From positions 2,294,001 to 2,358,000 of the forward strand of contig CM060173.1 of the NCBI GenBank assembly GCA_030549775.1: a stretch of 64,000 bases of DNA, read 5' to 3'. Origin of the DNA: Tamarix chinensis (Eukaryota; Streptophyta; Magnoliopsida; Caryophyllales; Tamaricaceae). Below the pieces are notes generated by a model that was given only the letters and a program-made list of their open reading frames with translations, ran no database searches and was not told where the DNA came from. A program made the position numbers and the translations under genes. This document shows, piece by piece, positions 34,906 through 48,100 of this stretch (position 1 is the first letter of the stretch; every line of letters starts with the position of its first letter).

Positions 34906-37900
34906 TAGAGCTGGCAAAAGTTGACCCGACCCGTCCAACCCGACTCGACCCGTCCAACCCGACCCGACCCGAGCAAAACCTACCCCGATAAGACCCGTAA
35001 AATTTAGCAACCCGACCCAGATCCGACCCGACATTGACCCGATAAAAATAAACCTGACCCGACCCGATCCGATCCCAACCCATGACCTGTCATTGACCCG
35101 ACCCGATGCCAACCCGACCTGTCATTGACCCGACTCGATAGTGACCAGACCTGGTATTAACCTGACCCGCTTCGACCCGACCCGACCCAACATTGACCCG
35201 ACCCGATAATCACCCGATTTGACCCAACATTAACCCGATCAGACATCAAAATATATTATAATAATAATAAATTACACATATTTTATTATTCATTTAATAC
35301 TTTTAAAAATATAGTATTTTATAAATTGTACTTATTTTTCATAATTTTACCCTAGACATTCTTATTTATTAATAATATCCTAATAAGATATATTATTATT
35401 AAATAAATAACCAAAATAAAAAAGGCAAACATCCAATTGTAAGCCTGTAAAATAATTTTCAAAAAGTGTTCCATTACATCCACTAATCCACCTATTTAAA
35501 AAAAATCTTAATAGAAGAGCATAATAGTGTCATTTATCAGTTATCACCCACAAAATCCAACAAATAATAACTATACCACGTATTAAGAGTATCTCACGTT
35601 ACAACCCTAAATTTAAATTTTTAGTTATATTTTTTCTTTTAATATTATTAATTTACTTTAAATATAATTTACTATTCCACGTTCATCAATTTTAAATTTA
35701 CAATATCTAATTATTTTTATTAATTATAATATTAATTATTTATAGTTTACATTATTTAATTTTTAATTTATATCAATTTATATGTAATAATTAATAAATT
35801 ATGAAAATATATAAAATTATTATTTAATTTAAATTATATTTAAAATAACTTATTATAGTTTTTTTTACTATAATAATAATAATTAATAAAATTATTACAA
35901 TAAAAATACAAATATAATATAATTAATAAAAATATTACAATAAAAATATAAATATAATAACGTTAATAAAATAAATACAACTAGAGAAATTAATAAGATA
36001 AATTATGTAGAGAAATGAATATGAGAAAAAAAGATAGAATAAATGATATAAAAATTATTGGATAAAAAAATAATACTTTTGTAGGTAAATTTTTTTACTA
36101 TTAATATTAACCGTGTTATATATATATATGATAAACATCTAATATTTTTACTTGTAAAATTTTTAAATATTTAAAGTAATCAAATATAATACTATTACAA
36201 CTTATAAATATATATATTATTTTATTTACCTTTGTATAAATAAAACACGTATAATATTCTTATTTCATTTATCTTTACTAGTAATGTTATGATTGTTTCT
36301 AATATATAAAATGTAATAAATGATAATTATACATTGTATATTCTTGTTATGCTCACCTTTATTTTATAAAATTATCTTTTTTTTAAGTAATCAAATATTT
36401 TAAGTAATCAATTAAATATAATATATGATAAACATCTAATATTTTTACTTGTAAAATTTATAAATGTTTAAAGCAATCAAATATAATACAGTTAAAACTT
36501 ATAAATATCTTTATTATTTACCTTTATATAAATAAAATACATATAATATTCTTATTTTATTTATCTTTACTAGTAATCTTATGATTTTATCTAATATATA
36601 CAATGTAATAAATGATAATTATACATTGTATAATATTATTATACTCACCTTTATTTTATAAATTATTTACCTTTGTAAAAATAAAACATATATAATATTC
36701 TTATTTCATTTATCTTTACTAGTAATCTTATGATTGTTTCTAATATATACAATGTAATAAATGATCATTATACATTGTATATTCTTGTTATGCTCACCTT
36801 TATTTTATAAAATTATATATTTTTTAAGTAATCAAATATTTTAAGTAATCAATTAAATATAATATATGATAAACATCTAATATTTTTACTTGTAAAATTT
36901 ATAAGTGTTTAAAGCAATCAAATATAATACAATTAAAACTTATAAATATATTTATTATTTACCTTTGTATAAATAAAACATATATAATATTCTTATTTCA
37001 TTTATCTTTACTAGTAATCTTATGATTGTTTCTAATATATACAATGTAATAAATGATCATTATACAGTGTATATTCTTGTTATACTCACCTTTATTTTAT
37101 AAAATTATATTTTTTTAAGTAATCAATTAAATATAATATATGATAAACATATAATATTTTTACTTGTAAAATTTATAAGTGTTTAAAGCAATCAAATATA
37201 ATACAATTAAAACTTATAAATATCTTTATTATTTACCTTTGTATAAATAAAACATATATAATATTCTTATTTTATTTATCTTTACTATTAATCTTATGAT
37301 TGTATCTAAGATATACAATGTAATAAATGATAATTATACATTATATATTCTTGTTATGCTCACCTTTATTTTATAAAGTTATCTTTTTTTAAGTAATCAA
37401 ATATTTTAAGTAATCAATTAAATATAATATATGATAAAAATATAATATTTTTGCTTGTAAAATTTATAAATATTTAAAGCATTCAAATATAATACTCTTA
37501 AAACTTTTAAATATCTTTATTATTTACCTTTTTATAAATAAAACACATATAATATTCTTATTTCATTTATCTTTACAAGTAATCTTATGATTGTATCTAA
37601 TATATAAAATATAATAAATGATAATTATATATTTTATAGTATTATTATACTCACCTTTATTTTATAAATTATTTACCTTTTTATAAATAAAACACATATA
37701 ATATTCTTATTTCATTTATCTTTACTAGTAATCTTATGATCGTGTCTAATATTTACAATGTAATAAATAATAATTATACATTGTATATTTTTGTTATGCT
37801 CACCTTTATTTTATAAAATTATCTTTTTCTAAGTAATCAAATATTTTAAGCAATCAAATAAATATAATATATGATAAACATCTAATATTTTTACTTTTGA

Positions 37901-39920
37901 AATTTATAAATATTTAAAGTAATCAAATATAATACATTAATACTTTTAAAACTTTTAAATATCTTTATTATTTACCTTTGTATAAATAAAACACATATAA
38001 TATTCTTATTTCATTTATCTTTACTAGTAATCTTATGATTGTATCTAATATATACAATATAATAAATGATAATTATACATTGTATAGTATTATTATACTC
38101 ACCTTTATTTTATAAATTATTTACCTTTGTAAAAATAAAACACATATAATATTCTTATTTCATCTATCTTTACTAGTAATCTTATGATTGTGTCTAATAT
38201 TTACAATGTAAGAAATGATAATTATACATAGTATATTCTTGTTATGCTCACCTTTATTTTATAAAATTATCTTTTTTTAAGTAATCAACTATTTTAAGCA
38301 ATCAAATAAATATAATATATGATAAACATATAATATTTTTACTTTTGAAATTTATAAATATTTAAAGCAATCAAATATAATACATTAATACTTTTAAAAC
38401 TTTTAAATATGTTTATTATATACCTTTGTATAAATAAAACACATATAATATTAGTATTTCATTTATCTTTACTTGTGATCTTATGATTGTATTGTATCTA
38501 ATATTTTCAATGTAATAAATGATAATTATACATTGTATATTCTTGTTATACTTACCTTTATTTTATAAAATTATCTTTTTTTAAATAATCAAATATTTTA
38601 AGTAATCAATTAAATATAATATATGATAAACATCTAATATTTAGTTGTAAAATTTATAAATTTTTAATGCAATCAAATATAATACAATTAAAACTTATAA
38701 ATATCTTTATTATTTACCTTTGTAAAAATAAAACACATATAATATTCTTAGTTCATTTATCTTTACTAGTAATCTTATGATTGTATCTTATATTTACAAT
38801 GTAATAAATGATAATTATACATTGTATATTCTTGTTATGCTCACCTTCATTTTATAAAATTATCTTTTTTAAGTAATCAAATATTTTAAGTAATCAATTA
38901 AATATAATATATGATAAACATCTAATATTTTTACTTGTAAAATTTATAAATATTTTAAGCAATCAAATATAATATTGTTAAAATTTATGAATATCTTTAT
39001 TATTTACCTTTGTAAAAATAAAACACATATAATATTCTTATTTCATTTATCTTTATTAGTAATCTTATTATTGTATCTAATATATACAATGTAATAAATG
39101 ATAATTATACATTGTATAATCTTGTTTTGATCATCTTTATTTTATAAAATTATCTTTTTTTTAAGTAATTAAATATTTTAAGTTATCAAATAAATTATAA
39201 TCAATTATAAATATCTTTGTTTGATTCAAAGCGCAGTATTTTTTATTATTAAAATTTATAAATATCTTTACTATTTATTTGTGAAAATAAAGCGCATTTG
39301 ATCTTTTTAATTATTTTATTTGAAATATTAATCTTATGATTGTTTGTCTCTAATAATTATGATTTATGAAATAATAATTATCTAGACTCGAATATGAGTC
39401 AACTCGTCAAAACTCGACCCGACCCGACCCATTAAGTTAACCGGTAACTAATTGAATCCAACCTGTCAAATTGTATGAAATGACCTCACCCATCAACTTA
39501 ACTCGAAACAACTCGGACATAGCGGGACTAACCCGTCATATTACATGAAATGACCCAAAGCTGCCTACTCATGTGAACTAGAAAATGACCTGAAACCAAC
39601 CTGACCCTATCAGTTAAGTTAACTCGAAATTATCCGAATCCGAGTTTTCTTAACCCGAACGGACGAACTTGACCCGACCCGACAAATTAACCCGAAATGA
39701 CTCGGAACAAAAATAACTCGATCCAAAACCGACCCGACCCGACAAATTGACCCGAAATGACCCGACCCAGAACCGACTCGACAAATTGAATGACCCGAAC
39801 CCGCTATGACCTTACCCGACTCGCACCCGACCCGCAAAGTCAAATGACCCGCTATGACCCGACCCGTTAATGACCTGACCCTTTAATGACCCGACCCGAA
39901 TCCGACCCGATTGCCACCTC
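34906..39920. mobile_element. 5,015-bp non-autonomous element with 10-bp TSD and satellite core
   Basis: It is flanked by perfect repeats TATCCATCAT (34,896-34,905 and 39,921-39,930). Copy A has the empty site near 27,710-27,730 (TTTATCTATTGTACTTG). The termini TAGAGCTGGCAAAAGTT and, inverted, GAGGTGGCAATCGGGT form a short imperfect inverted repeat. Inward of both ends are arrays of GACCCGACCC-like units (34,918-35,245 and 39,388-39,912), in the same orientation at both ends rather than inverted. The centre is an AT-rich satellite-like array. No transposase frame exists. TSD length fits a Mutator-like element, but the direct subterminal arrays are unusual. Confidence 0.75.
36120..39200. repeat. 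Satellite-like array, about 300-bp and 440-bp units
   Basis: The word GATAAACATCTAATATTTTT or a near variant recurs at about 36,129, 36,427, 36,868, 37,143, 37,432, 37,872, 38,321, 38,624 and 38,915. Spacings are near 275-303 or 440-449. The short period is two half-units of about 145-150 bases: one with AAGTAATCAAATATTTTAAG, the other with ACCTTTGTATAAATAAAAC and TTTACTAGTAATCTTATG. The long period contains an extra copy of the second half-unit, giving an AB / ABB pattern. The array sits inside the 5-kb element. Confidence 0.85.
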
Positions 39921-39996
39921 TATCCATCATATTTGTTTTGTGTGTTGTGGAGGAAGATCTTGTATTTCGTTGTTGAGGGCTTGAGAGATGATTGAC

Positions 39997-40411
39997 TAGG
40001 GATGTGAACAGGGTATATTTTATTCAAAATCCAACGGTTTTTATCCGACGGATATGAATAAGCGGATATAGATATGGATATTGAGGATGAAAAAAATGTA
40101 CATCAGATTCGGATACGAATACGAGTATGAATATCCATATCGATACTCGTACTTATATCTGTATTCATATTCGTACCCGTTTATCTAATATATAATAATT
40201 ATTTTACCCTTAATTTTAAAATAAATATAGTATAAATTAAAGTTAAAATTATTATTTGACTTAACTTTAAATAAGTTTATATGTCGGATAATAAATTTAT
40301 TTGTTGAATAATATTTATTAACGGATATAAATATACTTAGAATACAAATTTTATTATCGTATAAGAATACTAATATGAATATATCCGTGTCGATTCCTTT
40401 GTTTACATCTC
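39997..40411. mobile_element. TAGGGATGTGAAC element, copy B
   Basis: The counterpart of 27,789-28,252, with termini TAGGGATGTGAAC and TTTACATCTC and an interior of GGATATGAATA / TATTCATATTCG words. No clear TSD is seen. Confidence 0.5.
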
Positions 40412-43400
40412 GCTAACTAACAGAAACGAAGGCCGCACAAACCAAATAAAGATCATACAAGAAGCTTTTACTGTAGTAAGTACAGCAAACAACCTCCATT
40501 CTTTCTTTTTTTCTTTTTAAAAAAAGACAGGAGCATAAATGCACAGTAAACGGAAAGCCCTACTCATGATCTGATCTACAGCATCATTATATCCTGAAAG
40601 GAATAAAGGGTCGTGCAGAAATGTATACTATTAATTAGGCATCTATGCATCACGTTTAAACACAATCATGGTCGCGCCGCCTCAGGCATCTATGCATCAC
40701 GTTTAAGCACAATCATGGTCGCCCACTCTGTATACATTGATACACAGCTGGCTAGCTCCTAATTAATTAACCATCACCAGTAATTAATTCAACTAGGGTT
40801 AACCATCGAGCTTATTATTGATTTGACTTTTATAATAGTGAATCGAGTAAATAATAAATTCTAATAATGATAAAATTTAAATTTTAAAATATAATTTTTG
40901 TAGCATATTCAACAAATCTCATTTTACATGACCAAAATTAACTAGGAGACTTATTTTAGGACGGTTATTTTTATTATATCTAAAATTTATTCATAATTTA
41001 AATGTAAAATGAATAATAAATTTATGTAAGAAGTTCCGGGAGGACCTCGAAGGTAGGTTAACAATAGATGCATATGTAGGTGCACTATATTGTTATCGTA
41101 TAACGAGAATTTTTCTCTACTTCATAGATAACCTACGGGTCATTTAGAGGACATAGACAACATAGATACAATATTCTATAGTAAATTTGGAATAATTCAT
41201 TAGCCATAATACTTTGAATTAAATTCTTAGTCGTTAGTGTTTCGATGTTAGCATTATTCCCTCTTAGATAAAAATATTGTATGGTGGATTGTATGATAAT
41301 AGAATATAGATCAAAATAATTATTGAACTTTGCGTGTGTGTGTGATATTGTATTATAAATGTTTATATGATTTTAAGGGTTTTGTGAAACCCCTCTTTTT
41401 ATTAAAAATATTTTTTTTACAAAATATTTTGTCGAAGTTATATAGAAAATGTAGGGTATTGCTGTCCCATCCACCATATAAAAGGTATAGTATGCATGAT
41501 AAATGCAGATAATTAATCACGTAAGGCAACAGTATAATATACCGCAAGGGTATACCCAGTATAATATGGAATCATATAGAATTCAACAAGCATGGAGAAT
41601 AATCTGAAAAAGCCTACAAGCACACCTAACATGTGTTTCCCAAATAATCCCTATCATTTGACTTATGGTGGAACAAGAGTTCACACTAAACACATTTAAT
41701 ACTCATATATGAACATCATGTCGCATCATAAAAAGATATGTAGGTAAGAATCACAATCATAGCCATCACAACACGAAAATCATGCACATAACCATCTTGG
41801 CAAAGAAATCAATAATAGGAGCTTGAATCCATTACACATGAACATATGAGCCTAGGATCTTTTCCAAGGAAAGCATTCCTAGCTCATATCGGTCACAAAA
41901 TGCCACGGAAACGTGGACATCCAATGCTCACCACCAATGGTCTCTGGTCATAGTGATGCCACCAATAATATCCTAATCCTTTAGTGTGCGCACTCCCTAT
42001 AGGTTCAAATGGACCTATAAAGTATCAAAGGCATCAAGCTACTATACAACTAGTAGGTTCTTCTATTTTATCAAAATAGAAAGTGAATGTTCATAGGACC
42101 GTGTTTTAAACGATAGCACCAAACATAACCACCAACTCAAAGATTACATAACATAGATATTTGTCAGTTTTAAAGGATAACACGTAGCATTTTCCAATAT
42201 TGACGGATAACAAGTAACATGGTATAATCAATTTAACAAAATAATCAAGGTGTCAAAAAGCCCCAAATTGACCAAAACACCCATCACCCAACCCGAACAT
42301 AAATCCATTAGCCAACACATTTAATCATGTTTATACTTAGTAAAAATATCTTACCTACAATCTAATCCCTCAATTAGAAAGAAAATAAATACTTAAAAAT
42401 CAAACCAAAATATCGCACAGCCTTAAATGATCCCTAGAAGAATCAAGGAAAAAAGTATAGAAATTCAACACATAAAAGCTAAATCAAATTAGAAAGAATT
42501 AAAGAAGAAAAGAAGGTGAACTCGTATCATTAAGTTTGGAAGAAAACTAAGCTTCAACAATAGAATAAATGAGAGAAGAAGCCCACAAAAAGAAGAGAAA
42601 AAAGAGGATAGAACATGATGTAGAAAAGAAAAAGAGAAGAAAAGAAGAATTGATCGTAGTTTGATGAGTATTATCATCTTGAAGTTAAAGAAAACAATCT
42701 TTCAACCATGATGGGTAAGTGGAGGGAGATGGTTCCAAAATGGAGAGAGGAAGAAGATGGAAATGAATGAAAATTCGCCATTGTACATCTATATAGGAAA
42801 AAAAAAACCGTGATCATGGATTCAATTGCTGTGTCGCAGTATCGATGTGTCACAAATGATATTTTATATACTATGACTATTGTATCGTATTTTTTATTTA
42901 AAAATATATTAGCAAATATGGGTAAATATCCATAAATAAAGGTAAAATCTCAGCAAATATTGGTTGGTAACATGATATATTCCTGATGAATATTTAAAAT
43001 TCTAATTCATCGCACGTAGACAATTTCACATATCAAGTGATGCAAAAATCAATAAATATCAATCGATATAGCTTATCGGGATAGATATTTAATTTTATGT
43101 CTCCCTTGTAACCTCCAAAACTCAACGATCACTAAAGAACATCATGGTATTTTTTTACCGGAAGTTGAACTTTAAATCTTATTTAATATTATATTTTATT
43201 TTTAAAAAATAATGATATATTTTAAATTATAAATGCCCCTAATTCCCATCCTCCATATATTTGAAATCAAATATCATTCGTCCTTCCCTTCATGTCATTC
43301 ATTTGAGTTCGTTTCAGCATGACGCAGAGAAAGATCATTTTTTTTGCATTTACATACGATATATGAAGATGATATAATTTATATAATGCTATTAATTGCT

Positions 43401-43607
43401 TGCCAAGGGGCCTTAAATATAACCAATGCCTGAGCTTATCATTGTGTGAGTTGCGTCACTCCTAGTTTCCCCCAGTTTGCTATGCGTAATTAATAGTCTT
43501 CATATATGCTTCTCTTCTTTGATTTGAAGAAGTTGAAGAAGTTGAAGTATCTTAGAGGCATGTGCAGATCCCTAACTTGTGTAAATTTGGGTACTCTTAA
43601 TTAGTAT

Positions 43608-43920
43608 TAGGGCTGTAAACGAGCCGAGCCGAGCCGAATACCCCTAGGCTTGGGTTCAGCTCGTTTAGTTAAACGAGCCTAAAATGATGTTTGGGTTTGG
43701 CTCATTTAACTAAACGAACGAGCCGAACCGAGATTTTAACGAGCCGAGCTCACGAGCCAAAGCCAAAGAATGAACCGAGCCTCACTTTTTCGAGTTTGGG
43801 TTTGGCTCGTTTATTAGCCCGAGCCTTACTTTTAGGCTCATTTAACTAAACGAACAAGTCGAACCGAGCTTTTAACGAACCGAACCGAATACCGAACTGA
43901 CTTAACTCATTTACAACCCT
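43608..43920. mobile_element. 313-bp element with 9-bp TSD AATTAGTAT (only in copy B)
   Basis: The termini are TAGGGCTGTAAACGAG and, inverted, AGGGTTGTAAATGAG. Exact 9-bp repeats AATTAGTAT lie at 43,599-43,607 and 43,921-43,929. Copy A has the unoccupied site near 32,170-32,185 (CTTAATTATTATATATTG). The interior is a minisatellite of GAGCCGAGCC / GGCTCGTTTA words. A non-autonomous Mutator-like element is the best fit. Confidence 0.8.
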
Positions 43921-44186
43921 AATTAGTATGTACCGTGATATAGTTATTTTTATTTATGCTTCTTGTTTTAATTCATGCTATATTACACTGTTTGTTGTTC
44001 TTGAGTTTAGTTGAGATTTTTATATGTATTATACTATATAACCGTGGATAGAAAATAGATACAGGCAAATCATATTAGTAAAAAATATGATGATATAGTA
44101 GCGAATTTTATCAATTTAACTGTTATTCATTCTAATATCTTAACCAAATAGTGTCCTTGCATTAAGTAATACCATTTGATAAAGGA

Positions 44187-45163
44187 AGACGTCTCATAAA
44201 TGAGGAATCATCTACTCTCTCACCACCCCTCATCCCCATTATTCGGTCCTAGAATACCAAAATGATAGAAAACAAACATTTGAATTTAAATATTTTACTT
44301 GTTATTTTATAGCTTTTTTGAAGCTATTTATAAAAATAAATTATCTTATATAATAATTTATTTTAAATAAAAATTAGACTAAAACGTTTTAAAGATAAAT
44401 AATTATATTTGATAATTATATATTAATGATAATTAGCTTCAAACATAGGCTTTAGTATTTGATACGTTTGATACATACTTAATGTATGAGAGCTGTAACG
44501 ATGGCGCAAGATTATAAGAGGCAAGGTGTCGATGATGCATGCATGTCTAGAGGGGGGAAAATAGATATCATTTCAACATAGGCTACTAGTACGTTGAGTT
44601 ACAAAGGTTAGTTCACCTCCGAGAATATGTATAATTGATGAAGCAAGAATATATATGTAATCAAAATAACTTTTATATATATAAGTACATCACACGTACA
44701 ACATGTAGTTTCGTCCGCCTCCATCTTTTGATGAAGCAAGAATCATAAGCGGTAAATAATAGAAAACCAATTTAGACGAAAATTGAAAGAAAATGAAGGC
44801 GGGTTGGGGGGGAGGGGGAGGGGCGAGGGGGACGAAAAAGGTTTTTCTTGTCCACTCCCACTCTTCATAACTTTTAAGGATACTACTGTTATCATACTAG
44901 CTACCAGCGTAGCAAGGTAGGTAATGGTATGATAATTCTCTTCTTCCTAGAAAGCTATATATTAAATATAGTTCCTTTTTATTATGGGATAGTGATCTCA
45001 CACGCACATCCTTCCTCTCAACAAAATAAATGCAATCCCTCCATATGAATAAACTTATATAATAATTAATTACTAAATGAATAGTTATCTCATGATAGAT
45101 GAATGTATATATATAATTATATATATAACTCATCCTGTTTTAATTGGTTAATAGACTTCTGAA
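44187..45163. other. 3' flank of the ascorbate oxidase gene
   Basis: AT-rich DNA right of copy B. On the minus strand a possible polyadenylation signal AATAAA lies at 44,983-44,978, about 180 bases past the stop codon. A G-rich run lies at 44,800-44,832. No other gene is seen. Confidence 0.4.
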
Positions 45164-48100
45164 CTAACCAAGGTACTTCTTCTTCAAGAACATCTTCGCG
45201 GTCAAACCACAAGCAAGAGCCTCACTAGGTATCCCTTTAATGTACTTGACCCCTTCGGCGAACACCAAACCCATGCCCATTTCCAAATGAGGTTCAATAT
45301 GGCAATGGAATGCCCAGACACCGGGATTATCCGTAATAAATCTCAAAGCGGTCCACCCATACGGAAAAATAACATCCGTATTCCTCAAGGGGGGGTTCTT
45401 CAAGTTAAACTTCTTCTCGTCCCCGTCCTTAAACTTCCCTTCTCCATATCCCAAAACCCAGAAATCATGGCCGTGTAGGTGCCAGGGATGCGTCTCGCTG
45501 GCATTTGCGTTCAGACCATTAGCGTTCTGTAATATGACATCCACCACCGTCTTCAGCCTGAACTGATACACGCCGTTTCCTAACGTCGTGTTTGGGTTCG
45601 CGGGAGGTTTCGTGATGTCGTAGTCGGAAGGGAAGTACTCCGGCGGTGGTTTCTGGTCGAACGCGTTCTTGAGGCTGAATTTGATAGAGCCTAAGTATGG
45701 GGTCGCAGGCAGCGATAAGGAAACGTTGTTGATGGCCCATTTCGTGTATCCGTCGTATTTGTTCTGTGTGTTGAGGAGAAGGATCCGACGGGTGTGGTAT
45801 TTCGGAGGTGTAGGGGAGCCCATGAGAGCGAAGATCTTTTGGGTGAAGGATTTACTGTGCGTGTAGTTATTCCAGAGGGGGAGGGTAGGGGGTGAGGCGG
45901 CAGGGAGGTGTAGTTCCGTGGAAACGTCGGCGGGTCGGTAGGTTAGTACAGTTAGGGCGGGGGCCGTGCCTGGTTCCCTTGCTATCACACCGAGCCTTAC
46001 CCAGTAGGTGGAGTTTGGGTCTTGATTAGTTGTGATTAGGACTGAATAGGTCTGTCCCGAGTAGATGTCCAAGTCGTCTGTTTCGAATGGCAGTATGTTG
46101 TTTCCGTCGGCTTCCACCACCAGCAGTTTATGACCCTGCGATATAGCATAGTTGATGGTAAAAAGTATAAAAAGAAAAAGAAAGTTGTTACTAATAAAGA
46201 TATCAATAATTAAGTAAGGGATACATATGTGAATTTTTGAAGCGTACACACACAATATATATATATATATATATATGTAATAACACTCAAAGTACGTCTC
46301 GTCTCATGTCAGCTCTATATAATACTAAAGTAAGCCCCTTGAGCCATGAGCTACTGAGTTAGTAGCATTAGTACTACTAGCCAGGGACGAGGGTAAAAGA
46401 TGTGCGAGCGAGGGTTCATTCACACCGAACCCAATACGGTCCAAACAAGTCTGTATAGCTCGCGAAGGGGGGTAGTACAAGATGACCGACAGGTAAAAGG
46501 GGAAACCAAAAAGGATGGATGATTTTTGGCAGGCAGCACGGCACGGCAGACCTCTCTCCTTTTCTTTTCTTTTTTCCAGGGAAAAGTAAAGCATAAAAAA
46601 AAAACGCGCACAGCAGACTTAAGGCTCACTCCTCGTCTGCTGTGGGACAGGAGAAAGAAAGAAGGACCTCTCCACCCTCTCCATCATTGACTTGACCCAT
46701 CAAGCATCCACAGGTCATCACGTTTAAGCACAATCATCGTCGGGCCACTAAAATAAAATTAATGCGACACCGTCGGCTCCCTTAATCACCACCGCTAATA
46801 ATCGATCCAATTTTGATTAAGGCAACATGCGTACGTATTTGTCTGGAACTACTTAAATGATTATTAATCAAAAATAAATGAAATGGAACTCAGTTGCGTG
46901 CATGCAAGTACCGAGAAAGAAACTACTAGGTAAAGTAATAATACCCACCGGCCACTACCAGTACCACCGCTTCTTCTTGTTCTTACATTAATTGTTTAAT
47001 TAATTAGCAATTAATGCACGTATCGTTACACAGTATAGTAGCACTAGCACCGAACGTACTTACCCCGATGGCAAAGTTGAGGGATGCGAGCGAGGTGGTG
47101 CTGGCCAGTCTTATCCGGTAGGTCTTACCAGGCTGCACATGGAGTATAGGAGGCGCCCACTGCTCACTGCCATTGAACTTGCACAGGGGCAAGGACGTGC
47201 TGCTGTTGGCAAAGCTTGGTGATAGGGAGCAGTTATACTGACCTCTTCCATTAACCAGCAAACTCTGCAAAGTCCACCCTTGCACTCAATAACATAGACG
47301 AATCAAAAACAGCAGCCACTAAAAGTTACTATTAATTGCTGTTGTTCTTAATTACTTTGGCGTGCATGCAGGTAGAGAATTTCTGGATCCGATATTCAAA
47401 CCTCAATCGTAAACATTTAGTTAGATCATGCGCCAGTCTGTCGTAATCAGTATCAAAATAGCTGATTATTTAATTAAGGATATTTATAATTAATTACTAT
47501 TCTTTTTAGGACATGTTTGGTTCGCTTCATTTGTTCAATCCTTCGATCTAATATATCAAAATTCACCTCCGATCTTTTTTCTAAACTAGTACATGCATGC
47601 CACCTAAATCGACGCGTCCACAAAATAAGAGTAACAGAGATGTGCCAAAAATAAAGTGTAATAGAGATGCGCCTGCCACCGAAATTGACGCTTCCATGCA
47701 TTCCCCCCCTCCCCCCCCCCGGGAACCATTCGCATTTGACTAATAGGAAGTAAGGATCAAAAGTTGTATCGAATGATTCATTATGCATTCCCAAAGCACG
47801 TATACTCGACCTTTATACGTGCTATGATTTACTATTAGATTTATACGACAATAATAATAATAATAATGTAAACTTCAAGAGGAAGGGAGTAGAAATATTT
47901 AATCCCAAGACCTTCAAAATGATCAATCTCACAAGACCCGCCATTTATCATATCGTATCATTTTTATTTTATTTTTTTTGTCTTCCGACAATGCGTACCA
48001 AAATTCACGTCCGGTCTGTCCCCACGGACGTCGCTAGCTAGCTTAGAAAGGAAGAATTGGAGGAAGAAGAAAATAGTCAAATAAATACTACAACCCGTTC

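Larger units (their letters stand above)
33050..44186. repeat. Tandem duplication, copy B
   Basis: This is the partner of copy A. Without its two younger insertions (34,906-39,920 and 43,608-43,920, plus their TSDs) it is about 5.8 kb long. Within it, TATGCATCACGTTTAA and flanking words at 40,641-40,665 are repeated at 40,691-40,715, a small local duplication. No intact gene is seen. Confidence 0.85.

Noticed and set aside
36120..39200. Centromeric satellite locus
   Set aside because: The array is confined to a TSD-bounded 5-kb insertion and is only about 3 kb; nothing shows that it is a centromere.
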